From Manihot esculenta (lineage: Eukaryota > Streptophyta > Magnoliopsida > Malpighiales > Euphorbiaceae), in assembly GCF_001659605.2 (NCBI RefSeq), contig NC_035168.2, positions 11,316,659 to 11,380,658 on the forward strand: DNA of 64,000 bases, read 5' to 3'. The notes below the pieces were generated by a model. It had not been told where the DNA came from, did no database searches, and saw nothing but the letters and a program-made list of their open reading frames with translations. Position numbers and translations under genes: made by a program. Below, piece by piece: positions 1-10,073 of the stretch (positions within the stretch are counted from its first letter, which is position 1; the number at the start of each line of letters is the position of its first letter).

Positions 1-800
1 TCACTAATAACGTATAAAGTATAAGACTTCTTTTTGATCAAGATATGTATCTGTCGTCTAATTGGTCTTTTTAACCAAGTAGGATCTACTCCGATACAGG
101 TCGAGCACGACTTGAAGAAATTAGAGTTGAATGTTGACCTCCTACGTATCGGTCGTCTCTTTGGTATATCTTCGAGACTATAAATGTATGTGCGATAAAT
201 TAGACTAATGTGACGTGCGCGATAAATAGGGTATATGCTAGCCGGCTCCGCATTTATTAATCAATTGCCTACCACTAATGAGTCGTCTGACACATTTTTG
301 CAAAAAAAATCCCTATCCAATTCAATAGGACATGTCATAGAGGCGGTCAGAACAACCTGGAGTATATATATTACTGGCCAAACCCAAATTTGGGCATTTC
401 CTAATTCATTGAATCCACACCATCTTTACTCCCTCAACAAATCTCAACCTCTCCAAACTCAACACTCCCTCAATAAATCTCAATCTCTTCAAACTCAACA
501 CCTAATTCATTAACTTTCATTTATTTTCAATATTTATTTCTTATTAAATCAATTTCAATTTATTAATTTTCTCATTGAATCAAATCACTATCCATGTGTC
601 TTCATCTATTACCTTTGAATCTCAGTTTATTAGTCGACTCCTCTATTAATGCCCATAATCCTATTCCTTCTCATCTAGGAATTTTCCTCGGAGATGAGAT
701 AAAATTGGCTTTTGTCTTCCAATCCATACAACCAGGGGAGTACTAGGGCTCTTAAACTCAAAGCTTTGTACCATCCAAAGAATTTTCCTCAAGGTGGGAA
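1..800. other. unclassified non-coding DNA, moderate AT
   Basis: No convincing coding sequence. The one short open frame (235-513) has no recognisable domain and is made largely of a duplicated 36-bp unit. A TATA-like run lies near 363-375 and is followed by a CT/CA-rich stretch, which looks like a promoter plus leader, either of a gene or of an old LTR. No downstream coding region supports a gene. It could be a decayed repeat; I cannot classify it. Confidence 0.4.
428..499. repeat. two-copy 36-bp tandem duplication
   Basis: Two adjacent 36-bp units (428-463 and 464-499) begin ACTCCCTCAA and end CAAACTCAAC, with about four substitutions between them. Local tandem duplication; no function evident. 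Confidence 0.7.
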
Positions 801-3800
801 GCTTCATGGCATGTGGGGATTATGAAAAATATATATATATATATTATGACGTATCAGTAATAACATAATTTTGGTTTTAAATTTGTATTAAATTTTTAAA
901 AAAATTTAAAAATTTAACTCATAATGCTAAAAATTAAAGAATTATATAAAATAATAAAAGGAAATAAATATTTAATTTTTTTTATGACAATGGAGGTAAC
1001 TATAATTATAATGTAAATAAGAATTAGCGAATATTTAATCTTCAAACTTTTAATTATCGTATATGGGGAAGGCTTAACTGAACTTCGTCATGCCCTCATG
1101 ACTAAAAAAATTAAAATAAAAAAAAGAAAAAAGGTTAAAAATATCAAAATCATCGAATATAATATTAAGTACTTATTCCCCCGGAAAACCCTCCTTAAAA
1201 TAATAATGATATGTTATTAATTAAATATATCCGTTGGAAATTTATATTATAAATATTTCAATTAATTTTTTTTTAATAAACTTTGTACTTTTATAGGGAA
1301 GGTCTTTCAACTTCATGCATAGATACGAGGATATGCCTATCTCGTATAAATAAATGTTGTGATAGTAATCTCAAATAATTAAAAAAATATAAAGTTTAAT
1401 GTGGTTTGACTCTCTTAACTGTGTGTTTACGAATACGTCATCTTCTGTTATTTTCAACAAAATTAATAACTATAAGTTCAAAATTATCTGCCGTTAATCT
1501 AATTACGTCATATTAAACGTGAAAAAAATAAAAAGAAATTCCTCAACTGCATGGGCAATAAATTATTCAGTGATGGAAGGAATTTCTTGCACTTAAATTT
1601 TATGCCATCTCCGCCTTAAGTTGAAACTTTTCTCTCCTACCATAAAATTATAATAGATTAATTAAAAGTTTTATTTAATTTAAAAATAATATAATAAATC
1701 TACTCTATATATATAGTAAATAATCATTCATATTGAGAAATTTTTATCTCACTCTAAACAAAAAAGAAATTCTTCAAAATTCTATTAGAAATATGAATTA
1801 TAAATTTAATTATTAATTTATTAGAAAATAATTAATATAATTAATAAAAAATATATAACTAAATATTGATATATTGATATTGCTTAAATTAAATTGATAA
1901 TATGGCTGAAATAGAAATTATGCTGTGATTGGTTAATTCTGTAAGAGAGAGAATGTGAAATGGTTGGCGTCTACGACAGTTACTCTGATACTAAGTTAAC
2001 AAACTAAAAGATAGGACGAGTATAAAAAATTGTTTAGAATTCGAGAGTAGTTTTATAAGAGAATAACGTATTTTTATCTCTGTGATCTTTAACTTCTATC
2101 CTGTAAGAAGATGTGATTAATTATGGTATTTTTTTGAAAATTCGACAATGATATGACCGGTCCGTTGATAAGATATTTTTTTGGCTGATTGATTAGGGAT
2201 TCCGTAATTAAAAGCGTAAAAGAGATCCGTTGAATTATAATCGTTAACGGTAACTTTCTATGGAGTCTTGCCTATAGTTGAGAAGGCGAGTCTTGACAAA
2301 TTGAACTGAGACTGACCTGAAACGTCCGAGTTTTCTTTTCTCTCGATGGAACGGAGCATAATCTAATCAAACTCTTACCATATGCTTCTGTCTTCGAGTA
2401 ACAACACATTACCTCTCTATCTTTGAATACCAACACATGACATTCTTTGAATGAATATTGTGTAATATCCTATACCTACTTATCATTTCTTAAAAGTAAA
2501 ATATTTTGTCTAACTTTAACTTATTTCAGTAACTAAAGACATACATTTATAAGGTAGACTCATGTTTAAATTCCTATTCGTTCTCCCTCTAAAATAGTTT
2601 GTTTGATTTTTTCTTGGCAAGAACCTATTTACTATTTTTAATAGACAATGATTAAATAAGTTATTATTTAAAATATTTATATTTAAATATAAATAATGAA
2701 TAATTCAATCAATTTTATATATGCATTTTTTAAAATAATTTTAATAATATTATAATTTCACTATATAATTTTAATGATATATATATTTTATATCTTATAT
2801 AGTTGTAATATAATCTAATAAATTATATACTAAAAATATATACTTTTATTTAAAAATTTAAATCTTAATTTTATAAATTATTAAATAATAAAAATAAAAA
2901 ATCATAAATATCTTGTAATATAAATAAAATAATTATTTTTAAGTTATTCAAATAAAATTTTATTTTATTGTGTGCGTGTATATATATAAATTTTTTCTTT
3001 AATTATTTTTATATTTAATATTATTTCATTATTTTTATAAACTAAATTATTTATATATAATTTAAATATATTTCTCTTAGCTATTAAATAGTTTTTAAAA
3101 ATAATATAAAATAATTATATATATTAATTAGTTATTAAAATTTTTTAATAATATAATTAATTTATTAATTAAATATTATTCCACCTAAATATATTATATA
3201 TTATATTTGTGTGTGTTTGTGTACATGTGTGTGTTTGTGTATGCATATATTTATTATTTTATATATAAATGTAGTAATTATTTTATAATTTTAATTATAC
3301 GAGTAAATCATAAATTAATATTATAATATATTTTTATATATTAGTTACATCAATATATTTTAATTAAAAAAATTATTATTTAATCCTTATACTATGGAGA
3401 AATTCATATTTCAGTTTTGAAAAATACATTAAAATATTTTTAATATTTTAAAAATTTTACTAGTTAGTCTCTTTATTAATTTTAGTCATTAAATATTTTA
3501 CTATTTAATTTTTATAATTTTAAAAAATTTATTAATTAGTCTCTCAAATTTTTAAAAGTCTATTAATTAATTTCTCTAAATTATGGGTATTTTATATTTT
3601 TTATAATATTTAACCGTTAAAATTAATGAAAAAATTAATAAGTAATCTTTTAAAATGTCAAGAACATTTTTATTTTTTTTGTTAAAATAGAAAGACCAAC
3701 TAGTGAGTTTATAAAAACTAAATAGTAAATTTTTCTAATTAAAATTATATAATTAATAACTAAATATAAAATAATATAATATTATTATAATATATATTAA

Positions 3801-3995
3801 TATTATTTAAATGTTAATATTATTATTTTGATATTAATTATTTATTATTTTAAAATATATATAAAAATATTATAATTTTATTTATAAAAATTAAAATTAA
3901 AATTAAAATTAAAGTTAAAAAAATAAAATTAAAATTCGAATTATATCGAAATTACTTTAATACTAAAATCATACTAAAATTTATTTTCAAGTATG
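801..3995. other. AT-rich intergenic DNA
   Basis: Very AT-rich, with many stops in all frames and no recognisable gene. It contains a TA run near 828-845. A less AT-rich patch at about 1945-2480 has a TATA-like motif near 2018 and may be a decayed, unclassified repeat. Nothing else can be supported here. Confidence 0.6.
3208..3246. repeat. imperfect TG/TTTG microsatellite
   Basis: An interrupted (TG)n tract within AT-rich DNA. Confidence 0.7.
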
Positions 3996-4000
3996 ATTTC

Positions 4001-4508
4001 TGATGTAACACAATAATCGTTCAAACTAAATTATGAGTTGTCATTATAGAACAAGGTCATGTGACAAGAGTTTGATAAGCCAATATGCGGTCCCACTTGT
4101 AGAAAGGAAAATCCGGACATCATAGTATACAGTTCTTCATCAAAACTCGTTTTTTCTTGGATAGATCAAGTTTTCACATAAAGTTACCGCTAGTAGGTAC
4201 AATCAAACAGATCCCCATTATGCCTATAATTATGGGATCCCCTATCAATTAGTCATTGATCCATCAGATTTTCAGGAGTTATGATAATTAACTCCATTTT
4301 TTTACAGTATAAAAGCTAATGACCGCAACAATTAAGGTACACAGTTTCTTACACAACTACTCTTGAATTCTAAGCAATTTCTTATATTCACTCTTTTCTT
4401 TAGTTTACTGACTTGATCTTCGAAGTGGCTGCAGTAGGTACCAACCACCTCATGTTCTCTTTCTTGCAGATTGACCAATCGTAGTGCAGTTTCATTTCAG
4501 CAACATCA
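4001..4508 (+). repeat. 5' LTR of the Tat element
   Basis: Starts TGATGTAACAC and ends ATCA. It aligns along its length with 43365-43818, sharing for example the blocks around GATAAGCCAATA and ATCCCCTATCAATTAG. About 508 bp. It contains TATAAAAG at 4308-4315. The left boundary could instead be TGTAAC at 4004; I prefer 4001 because it gives TG...CA ends and a near-match TSD. Confidence 0.82.
4308..4315 (+). promoter_or_regulatory. TATA box in Tat 5' LTR
   Basis: TATAAAAG, about 200 bp before the LTR end. The matching segment is deleted from the 3' LTR. Confidence 0.6.
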
Positions 4509-4528
4509 TTTGGTTCCGCTGTCAAGAG
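4509..4528 (+). other. candidate primer-binding site of the Tat element
   Basis: The bases TTTGGTTCCGCTGTCA directly follow the 5' LTR and are absent after the 3' LTR, as expected for a primer site. I cannot assign the tRNA with certainty. Confidence 0.5.
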
Positions 4529-4618
4529 ATCCATTAAATTCTTTCTGTTTATTTATATTAAAACCGGTCTCTTATTCTCTTTCTTTTAAAAAGAAATATT
4601 TCGTTTCTCTCTCTCGAG

Positions 4619-5880
4619 ATGGCTGGCAGTTCACGAGTTACTACTAAGGTTGCTACCAATAGAGGCGCTATCATTTCTTTTGCTTTTGGCAGTGGACAAA
4701 ACACACCCTCTATGGTCAATAAAGCAAATCCCAACAATATCAATAATGAGCAAATACTCCAATACATCAAAAGGTTGCAGGTTACTCTCGAGCATTACAA
4801 AACTTGGGGGTATCATTCATAGCTCCTAGAGGAAGGGAGAACGCTTCCATTGATACCCTAAGGACTCGGATAGAAGTGATCCAAGCACAATCCAAAAGGA
4901 AGGCCAAACTGAAGGATGAACAGTCTTCAAATGAGGCTCTGAAGAACGTCGACTGAAACCTAGTTCGAGCAGTGCAAAGATACAAGAAAGAGTAAGAGGA
5001 GGATTATGGCTTGGATGATACTTGCCCCTGTTAGAAGAGATTTTAGGAGAAAATTTTTCAACCAAATTAAGCTACCAAGTTTGGACAAATATGATGGAAT
5101 AGCAGATCCCAGAAGTCACTTGACGATCTTTAGAACGACCATGTAGCTTCAGGATGTCAACGACTTCGTATTGTGCCAAGTGTTTCCGTCAACACTCATA
5201 GGGTTGGCTCAAAAATGGTACCAATATTTAATTTTAGGTTTAATTTAGAACTTTACATAATTCATTATGTTATTTAAATATAGGTTTATTACTTATATAC
5301 CTCTTAAAAAAACTCTCCTTTGAGTTGCAAAAGATCTGACAAGGAGAGGATGAGTCTTTAAGGAGATTTATCTCACGGTTTAATGCAGAAGCAATACAGG
5401 TGGAGGAATTAAATCATGAGATAGCATGTGAAGCATTGAAGAAAGGAACATGCAACGTTAAGTTCATAGATTCCCTAATCAAGAACCCAGCCGCTATGTA
5501 CCAACAGCTAATGGAAAAATTCCAAAAGTACATTAGACTGGATGAAAAAGTCCAAGCACTGAGAGAGGACAAAAGGAAGAGTCAAAGGCAAAACCAAAAG
5601 ATAAAGAGGCAAGGATATGAAGAAGACCACAGAAGTTACCCAGTCTCCCGAAGAAGGGATGACCAAAGTAAGTATAAGAACTATACTCCATTAAATGACT
5701 CATGAACATGTATTTTAATATGGCTAAAAAAAATGACAAGGAGGTCAAGTGGCTTCCCAAATTCAATCCTGAGGAAGCCGAAAGGTGAGACAGGACCAAG
5801 TATTGCCACTTTTATGAATACCACAGACATACAACGAAGGAGTGCCACAGCTGAAAGACGAGATTGAGAGGTTAATAAGG
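4619..5880 (+). pseudogene. gag of the Tat element, decayed
   Basis: An ATG at 4619 opens a frame of 67 codons before a stop. Further gag similarity continues in shifted frames. 5023-5225 encodes a Retrotrans_gag-like stretch with the pattern F-x-I-L-P-S-L-D-K-Y-D-G and then D-P-R-S-H-L, ending A-Q-K-W-Y-Q. Between about 5228 and 5300 an AT-rich stretch interrupts it. Coding similarity resumes at about 5340 (GEDESLRRFISRFNAEA) and runs through the 101-residue frame ending at 5705. A zinc-knuckle-like C/H cluster typical of Tat gag (C-H-F-Y, then H, then E-C-H) follows near 5805-5850. It would form the capsid, but multiple stops and shifts make it non-functional. Confidence 0.75.
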
Positions 5881-6005
5881 GACGACATACTTTGAAAGTT
5901 TACTAAAAAAGATAGAGAAGAGAGGAGGCCCGAACTCGATGTAATAACTCCTGAAACTACCCCTAACCGTGAACCTGTAAGGGTTATACATGTAATTGCA
6001 GGTTA

Positions 6006-6203
6006 TGTATCTTTAATGTAGGAGACTTAGTCCTTAAAAGAACAGATATAACAGGAGGTAATGCCAAGTCTGGTAAGTTGGATGAAAACTGGAAAGGACC
6101 ATTTAAGGTCTCAAAAGTTATTCGTCCAGGGTCTTATAAGCTAGCAAAATTAGATGGCCAAGTCATTCCCCATTCCTAGAATATTTTTATCAATAATAGT
6201 TAA
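6006..6203 (+). pseudogene. integrase C-terminal remnant of the Tat element
   Basis: The frame beginning at 6006 reads F-N-V-G-D-L-V-L-K-R, then K-L-D-E-N-W-K-G-P-F-K-V, then P-G-S-Y-K-L. This is the conserved end of gypsy integrase that follows the catalytic core. A TAG at 6177-6179 interrupts it, and a stop at 6201-6203 ends it. It directly follows gag-like sequence (about 5950-6000), so roughly 4 kb of pol encoding protease, RT, RNase H and the integrase core has been removed. Confidence 0.78.
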
Positions 6204-6289
6204 TGATGTATTTTTCATGTGTTGTGTTATTCAGGGATAAGGAATGATAGATTGTCTTCTTCAAAAAGATGAAAAAACATTCAGTAAAG

Positions 6290-6785
6290 GCTATAAGGCA
6301 AGTTCTGTTAGGCCATAATCCAGGTGTTAGTCCTACTAAACAAGACATATGATGCCATGCCACAAGATGGGTTCTGCTAAGCCATAATCCAAGTGTTAGT
6401 CTAAACAAGACATATTATGCCAGGCCACAAGGCGGATTCTACCAGACCATAATCCGGTGTGTTAGTCTCGCTAAACAATACATTTTATGCTAGGCTACAA
6501 TGTGTGTTTTGTCAATCCATAATTCGAGTGTTAGTCTCACTAAACAAGGCATCTTATGCCAAGCCACAAGACAAGTTTCGCCATGCCATAATTCGAGTGT
6601 TAATCCCGCTAAACAAGGCATCTCATACCAGGCCACAAGGTGGGTTCTGCCAGACCATAATCCGAGTGTTAGTTCTGCTAAATAAGGCATCTTATGCCAG
6701 GCAACAAGGTAGGTTGTTCTAGGCCACACATTCGAGTATTAGTCCCACTTCACAAAAAGTTTCCAAGGCATTTTATGTCTAGGCC
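6290..6785 (+). repeat. tandem array 1, about 66-70 bp unit, 7 copies
   Basis: The landmark CATAATCC/CATAATTC occurs at about 6314, 6382, 6448, 6518, 6587 and 6656, with a degenerate copy near 6725, giving a 66-70-bp period. Each unit also carries GTGTTAGTC, CTAAACAA and a GGCCACAAGG-like block. It lies between the integrase remnant and the antisense ORF, where Tat-lineage elements often carry minisatellite-like arrays. Confidence 0.85.
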
Positions 6786-6839
6786 ACAAGGCGGGTATCC
6801 GCTAGGTCACATGACCAGGTGATTAGTCCCGTTAACTAA

Positions 6840-7225
6840 GGAAAATTCCTGGTGAAAAGCGTTGCAAGGCAGGTAATTGTTAGGTGAGTCTTCGGATGTT
6901 AGTCCCAAAAGACAGAGGCAATTTTTCTCCTAAAATTCACCACAATGTGGGTAACCACTAGGCGAGTTTTCGAGCGTTAATCCCAAAAGATAAATGGTAA
7001 ATCTCTGCCGAAAAGTGCCATAAGGCGGGTAACTGCTAGCCGAGTCTTCGGGCGTTAGTCCCAAAAGACAAAGACAAGCTTTTTTGCCGAAAAACATCAC
7101 AAGAGGGTCACCGCTAGTCGAGTCTTCGAGCATTAGTCCCAAATAATAAAAGCGAAGTTGTTCTATCGAAAAGCGCCACAAGGCGGATAACTACTAGGCA
7201 AGTCTTCGGGCAATAGTCCCAAAGA
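6840..7225 (+). repeat. tandem array 2, about 78-79 bp unit, 5 copies
   Basis: The landmark GAGTCTTCGG or a close variant recurs at about 6886, 6964, 7042, 7120 and 7199, a very regular 78-79-bp period. Units share AAGGCGGGTAAC, TTAGTCCCAAAAGA and GCCGAAAAG. The blocks GGCGGGT and TTAGTCC are also in array 1, so the arrays are related. Degenerate copies continue to about 7375. Confidence 0.85.
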
Positions 7226-7375
7226 CAGAGGTGAGATTCTGCCAAAAATTGCAACGAGGTGGGTATTCACCAGGCCATATGACCAAGTGTTTTTCTCACT
7301 TATAAATTTCTTCCAGGCACATGCCCAGGCCATAAGGCAGGTGTCTGCCAGGCCACATGTCTGGGGTGTTAATTT

Positions 7376-7670
7376 TCCAAGTTATTTATTTCATGGCCAC
7401 CAGTTAGGATAGTGACCAACTGTTCTGTCCATTTGACAAAGCCTATTTTAGTCATTTTATAGCAAAAGCAATAATTACCTAGTTCTTTTTAGTTGAGTGT
7501 TAACCCTTAGCAATTTTTTAGAGATTGTTTAAAGTCTTTTTTGATTGGATGGGTGTTATGGTCGAGTACATAGCATATTAACACTTAGTAAAAATAATGA
7601 CAAGATATAAAAGAAAATATTTTCAAAAAAAAAATTACATGGGAGGGGAGATATCTTTAATTTCTTCCTC
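7376..7670 (+). other. Tat element 3' untranslated stretch
   Basis: Non-coding spacer between the tandem arrays and the antisense ORF end, AT-rich, with no motif I recognise. Confidence 0.5.
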
Positions 7671-8066
7671 CTAAATCTCTATAACATTTACATTCTCTAC
7701 GTTTATTATATTTTCTGCAAAGACTCGGTCAAGGTCTTCAATTCCCTCCTTTGATTGCTCGTCCTCATCTCCCTCCTTTGATTGCTCGTCCTCATCTCCC
7801 TCTTCTTTAAGGAGGATGTTGTTTATCCAATTAAAGTCTTCAAAAGGGAATCGTTTCAGCAGCTCCTTCTTGATCGAGTCTTGGCCCTCGACGAACATCT
7901 CCCCTCCCCGGCTATCGTTTCTTATAGTTCAGCTTCTAATTTAGAGATCTTGGTAGAGACGGTCCAATTCTCCTCAACTCGAAACTGTAGCTCCTGGACT
8001 TAGCGTTGAAGTATGACCGACACTCTTTATCCAATTCTCAAGGGTAAGCTTGGAAGCGTTGGCCTC
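7671..8066 (-). pseudogene. antisense ORF of the Tat element, C-terminal part
   Basis: On the minus strand, 7898-7671 encodes an acidic tail in which the block E-G-D-E-D-E-Q-S-K is repeated, ending at a stop. The piece 8066-7900 reads as coiled-coil-like sequence with stops. Acidic tails are typical of the Tat antisense protein (Transposase_28, putative gypsy-type transposon family). The copia element at 8072 separates it from the rest of the ORF, which resumes at 29463. Its function is unknown in the family. Confidence 0.65.
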
Positions 8067-8071
8067 ATCCA
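8067..8071. repeat. left TSD (ATCCA) of the copia element
   Basis: ATCCA here matches 29458-29462 exactly, directly outside the TGTTAG...CTAACA ends. Confidence 0.9.
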
Positions 8072-8213
8072 TGTTAGTGTATTTGCCATAGGCCATTATC
8101 TTGGACCTTTTTGTATGTCGTCTTGGTTATTAATAAAAGAGGTTTTTACTATCATTATTATTTGCTTGCATGTTACATAATAATGATTAACATCCCTGGT
8201 TACTTATTATTAT

Positions 8214-9789
8214 TGACTCGCGGTTGTCGAAGCCGGTAAAAAATAACATTTTCAGTTATCAACAATATTACAACTACAGATAATGGTGAAAGGATCGAAT
8301 CCACAGGGAATTGAAAACTTACCTATCTTCCTTATCAAGACCAAGAAAATAAACTGAAAGCGAATAGACTGAAAGCGAAATAAACTGACAATAAAAGTAA
8401 AAAGGTGGTTTTAATATTGATTCAGTTAAACTAACAAAGAAAGCAATAAAGTAAGCGAATAATAAAAGTAGAGAGAAATCAATAATAAGAAAGCTCTAGT
8501 TGAAGAATTGGATCCACTTCGGTTGTTGGGATTGATCATTGACACTTAGGTTCCTTTGTTTGATTCAATAAATTAGTTATGGAGATGAAAGACGCTTCTC
8601 ACCACCATATCTCTCCTTAGGCATAAATCAATTAGGGAACATTCTCTAATCAATTACTAATCAATAAGTTGCCAAGGAACGTCCTTGGACCTTTGACATC
8701 AAAACAACAGTCAATTGCATTAAGAGATAGAGAGACCTAATTCTAGCTACCCAAACGCATGGTGATATTGCTAGATTATACAATCTCCTTAGTTTTTACA
8801 CCAAGTGTTCTTGTGTTTGAATAATCCAAGCAATTACGGACTTAAAATTATTCAAACTAATAATATATTACCTTGCAATCAAGAATCAAGTGGCCACATT
8901 GATCATAATAACAAAGCAATAATGGAATCAAGCATGAAATTGCATAAATATTGAATAACCAAAAGATGAACAATGTATGATCAAGTCTCCCAATCCATAA
9001 AACAACCAAAGTTTCACCTAGTCTTCAACTAGAATTAAAAGGTTTCAGCCACTCATGGCTGAACCAAAACCAAAAAGAAAAGAAAAGGAGAAGAAGAGAT
9101 GAAGGACCGAAGCTTGGAGAAGAGAGGAGAGCGCCGGCCAAATGGAGAAGATAGGAAGAAGGAGTACAGCAGCCTTGAAGATATGTATTTATAGAGTTAA
9201 GGCGTTGACCTAGGTCTTACTTGCTGCCCAAGTTGTTAAGTTACTGCCCAAGAGGCTGCCCTAGAGTGGCTTCCCGCCCAAGTGCTTGTGAAGGGAGAGA
9301 GGCGTGCGACTAGGTCATCATGTGCAAGGAGTGCTGTCCTAACTTGCCTTATTAGGTGGAGCCTTCTTTCGAATTTTGAAATTTGAATTTTGAATGCTTG
9401 AGAGGCAAGTGTATCTTCTTGAGATTTGGCTTCCTCAATAAGGAAAAGGCTTCTTGAAGATTTGAATTTCAAACTGCTCTGCACTTTTCTTGTCTGCCAC
9501 TTTCCTTATTTTGCACTTTTCTTATTTAGCTGAATCTTGAATTTTGAATACTCTTGGAGATTTGAAATTTGAATTTCAAATTACTTTCCTTATTTGTCTC
9601 CTCTTCAGTTGCAACTTGACATGTTTGCTCTCCTTTGTTCCATTTTAGGCAGTTTTAAGGGCATTTTCTCCAAATTACCTCTTTACACCATTTTCTGCAA
9701 AATAAGATCAAAATCACAAAATTAAGCAAAAAAAGTGTAAATTAACATCAATAACATCATGATAAAATGGTCTAAATTTGGACTGATCA
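8214..9789 (-). mobile_element. solo LTR (Athila-like?), copy 1
   Basis: A 1,576-bp block with TG...CA ends and an exact ATTAT duplication (8209-8213, 9790-9794), inserted in the copia 5' LTR. It has no coding capacity. It is the same family as 26796-28493, sharing for example TCGAATCCACAGGG and TGACTCGCGGTTGTC. The minus orientation and the Athila-type guess rest on the reverse strand beginning TGATCAGTCC with a TTTTGCAG-rich start, and are uncertain. The TSD shows that it is a complete insertion unit reduced to one LTR. Confidence 0.75.
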
Positions 9790-10073
9790 ATTATGTTGAT
9801 AATAATAAAATATAACTAGTATGATTATTGATTGATAATCATGAGATGATTATGTATATGTTGATATAATTCAATAATCATAGATACTTGTTAGAGAACA
9901 AAGTATTGGATGGACCCGCTTTGAGATCACTACATGGGTTATTGTCATAAGTGAATCTCAAAGTAGTTATGTTTTAATCCTTTGACTTGAGATTGTCATA
10001 GTTTCCAACATAAGGACTGTTATGTTTTGACATAACCAAACATTGTCTTTAATCGGACAATCATAAAGGTTAT

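Noticed and set aside
235..513. 92-codon open frame near the left edge
   Set aside because: Mostly a translated 36-bp duplication in non-coding composition; no homologous domain recognised.
5226..5305. Possible intron in the Tat gag (GT...AG-like edges)
   Set aside because: Length and edges are only loosely intron-like and coding similarity does not rejoin cleanly; an indel in a decayed gene is simpler.
6190..6729. Short minus- and plus-strand frames across array 1
   Set aside because: Periodic frames produced by a tandem repeat whose unit is near a multiple of three; not conserved as protein.
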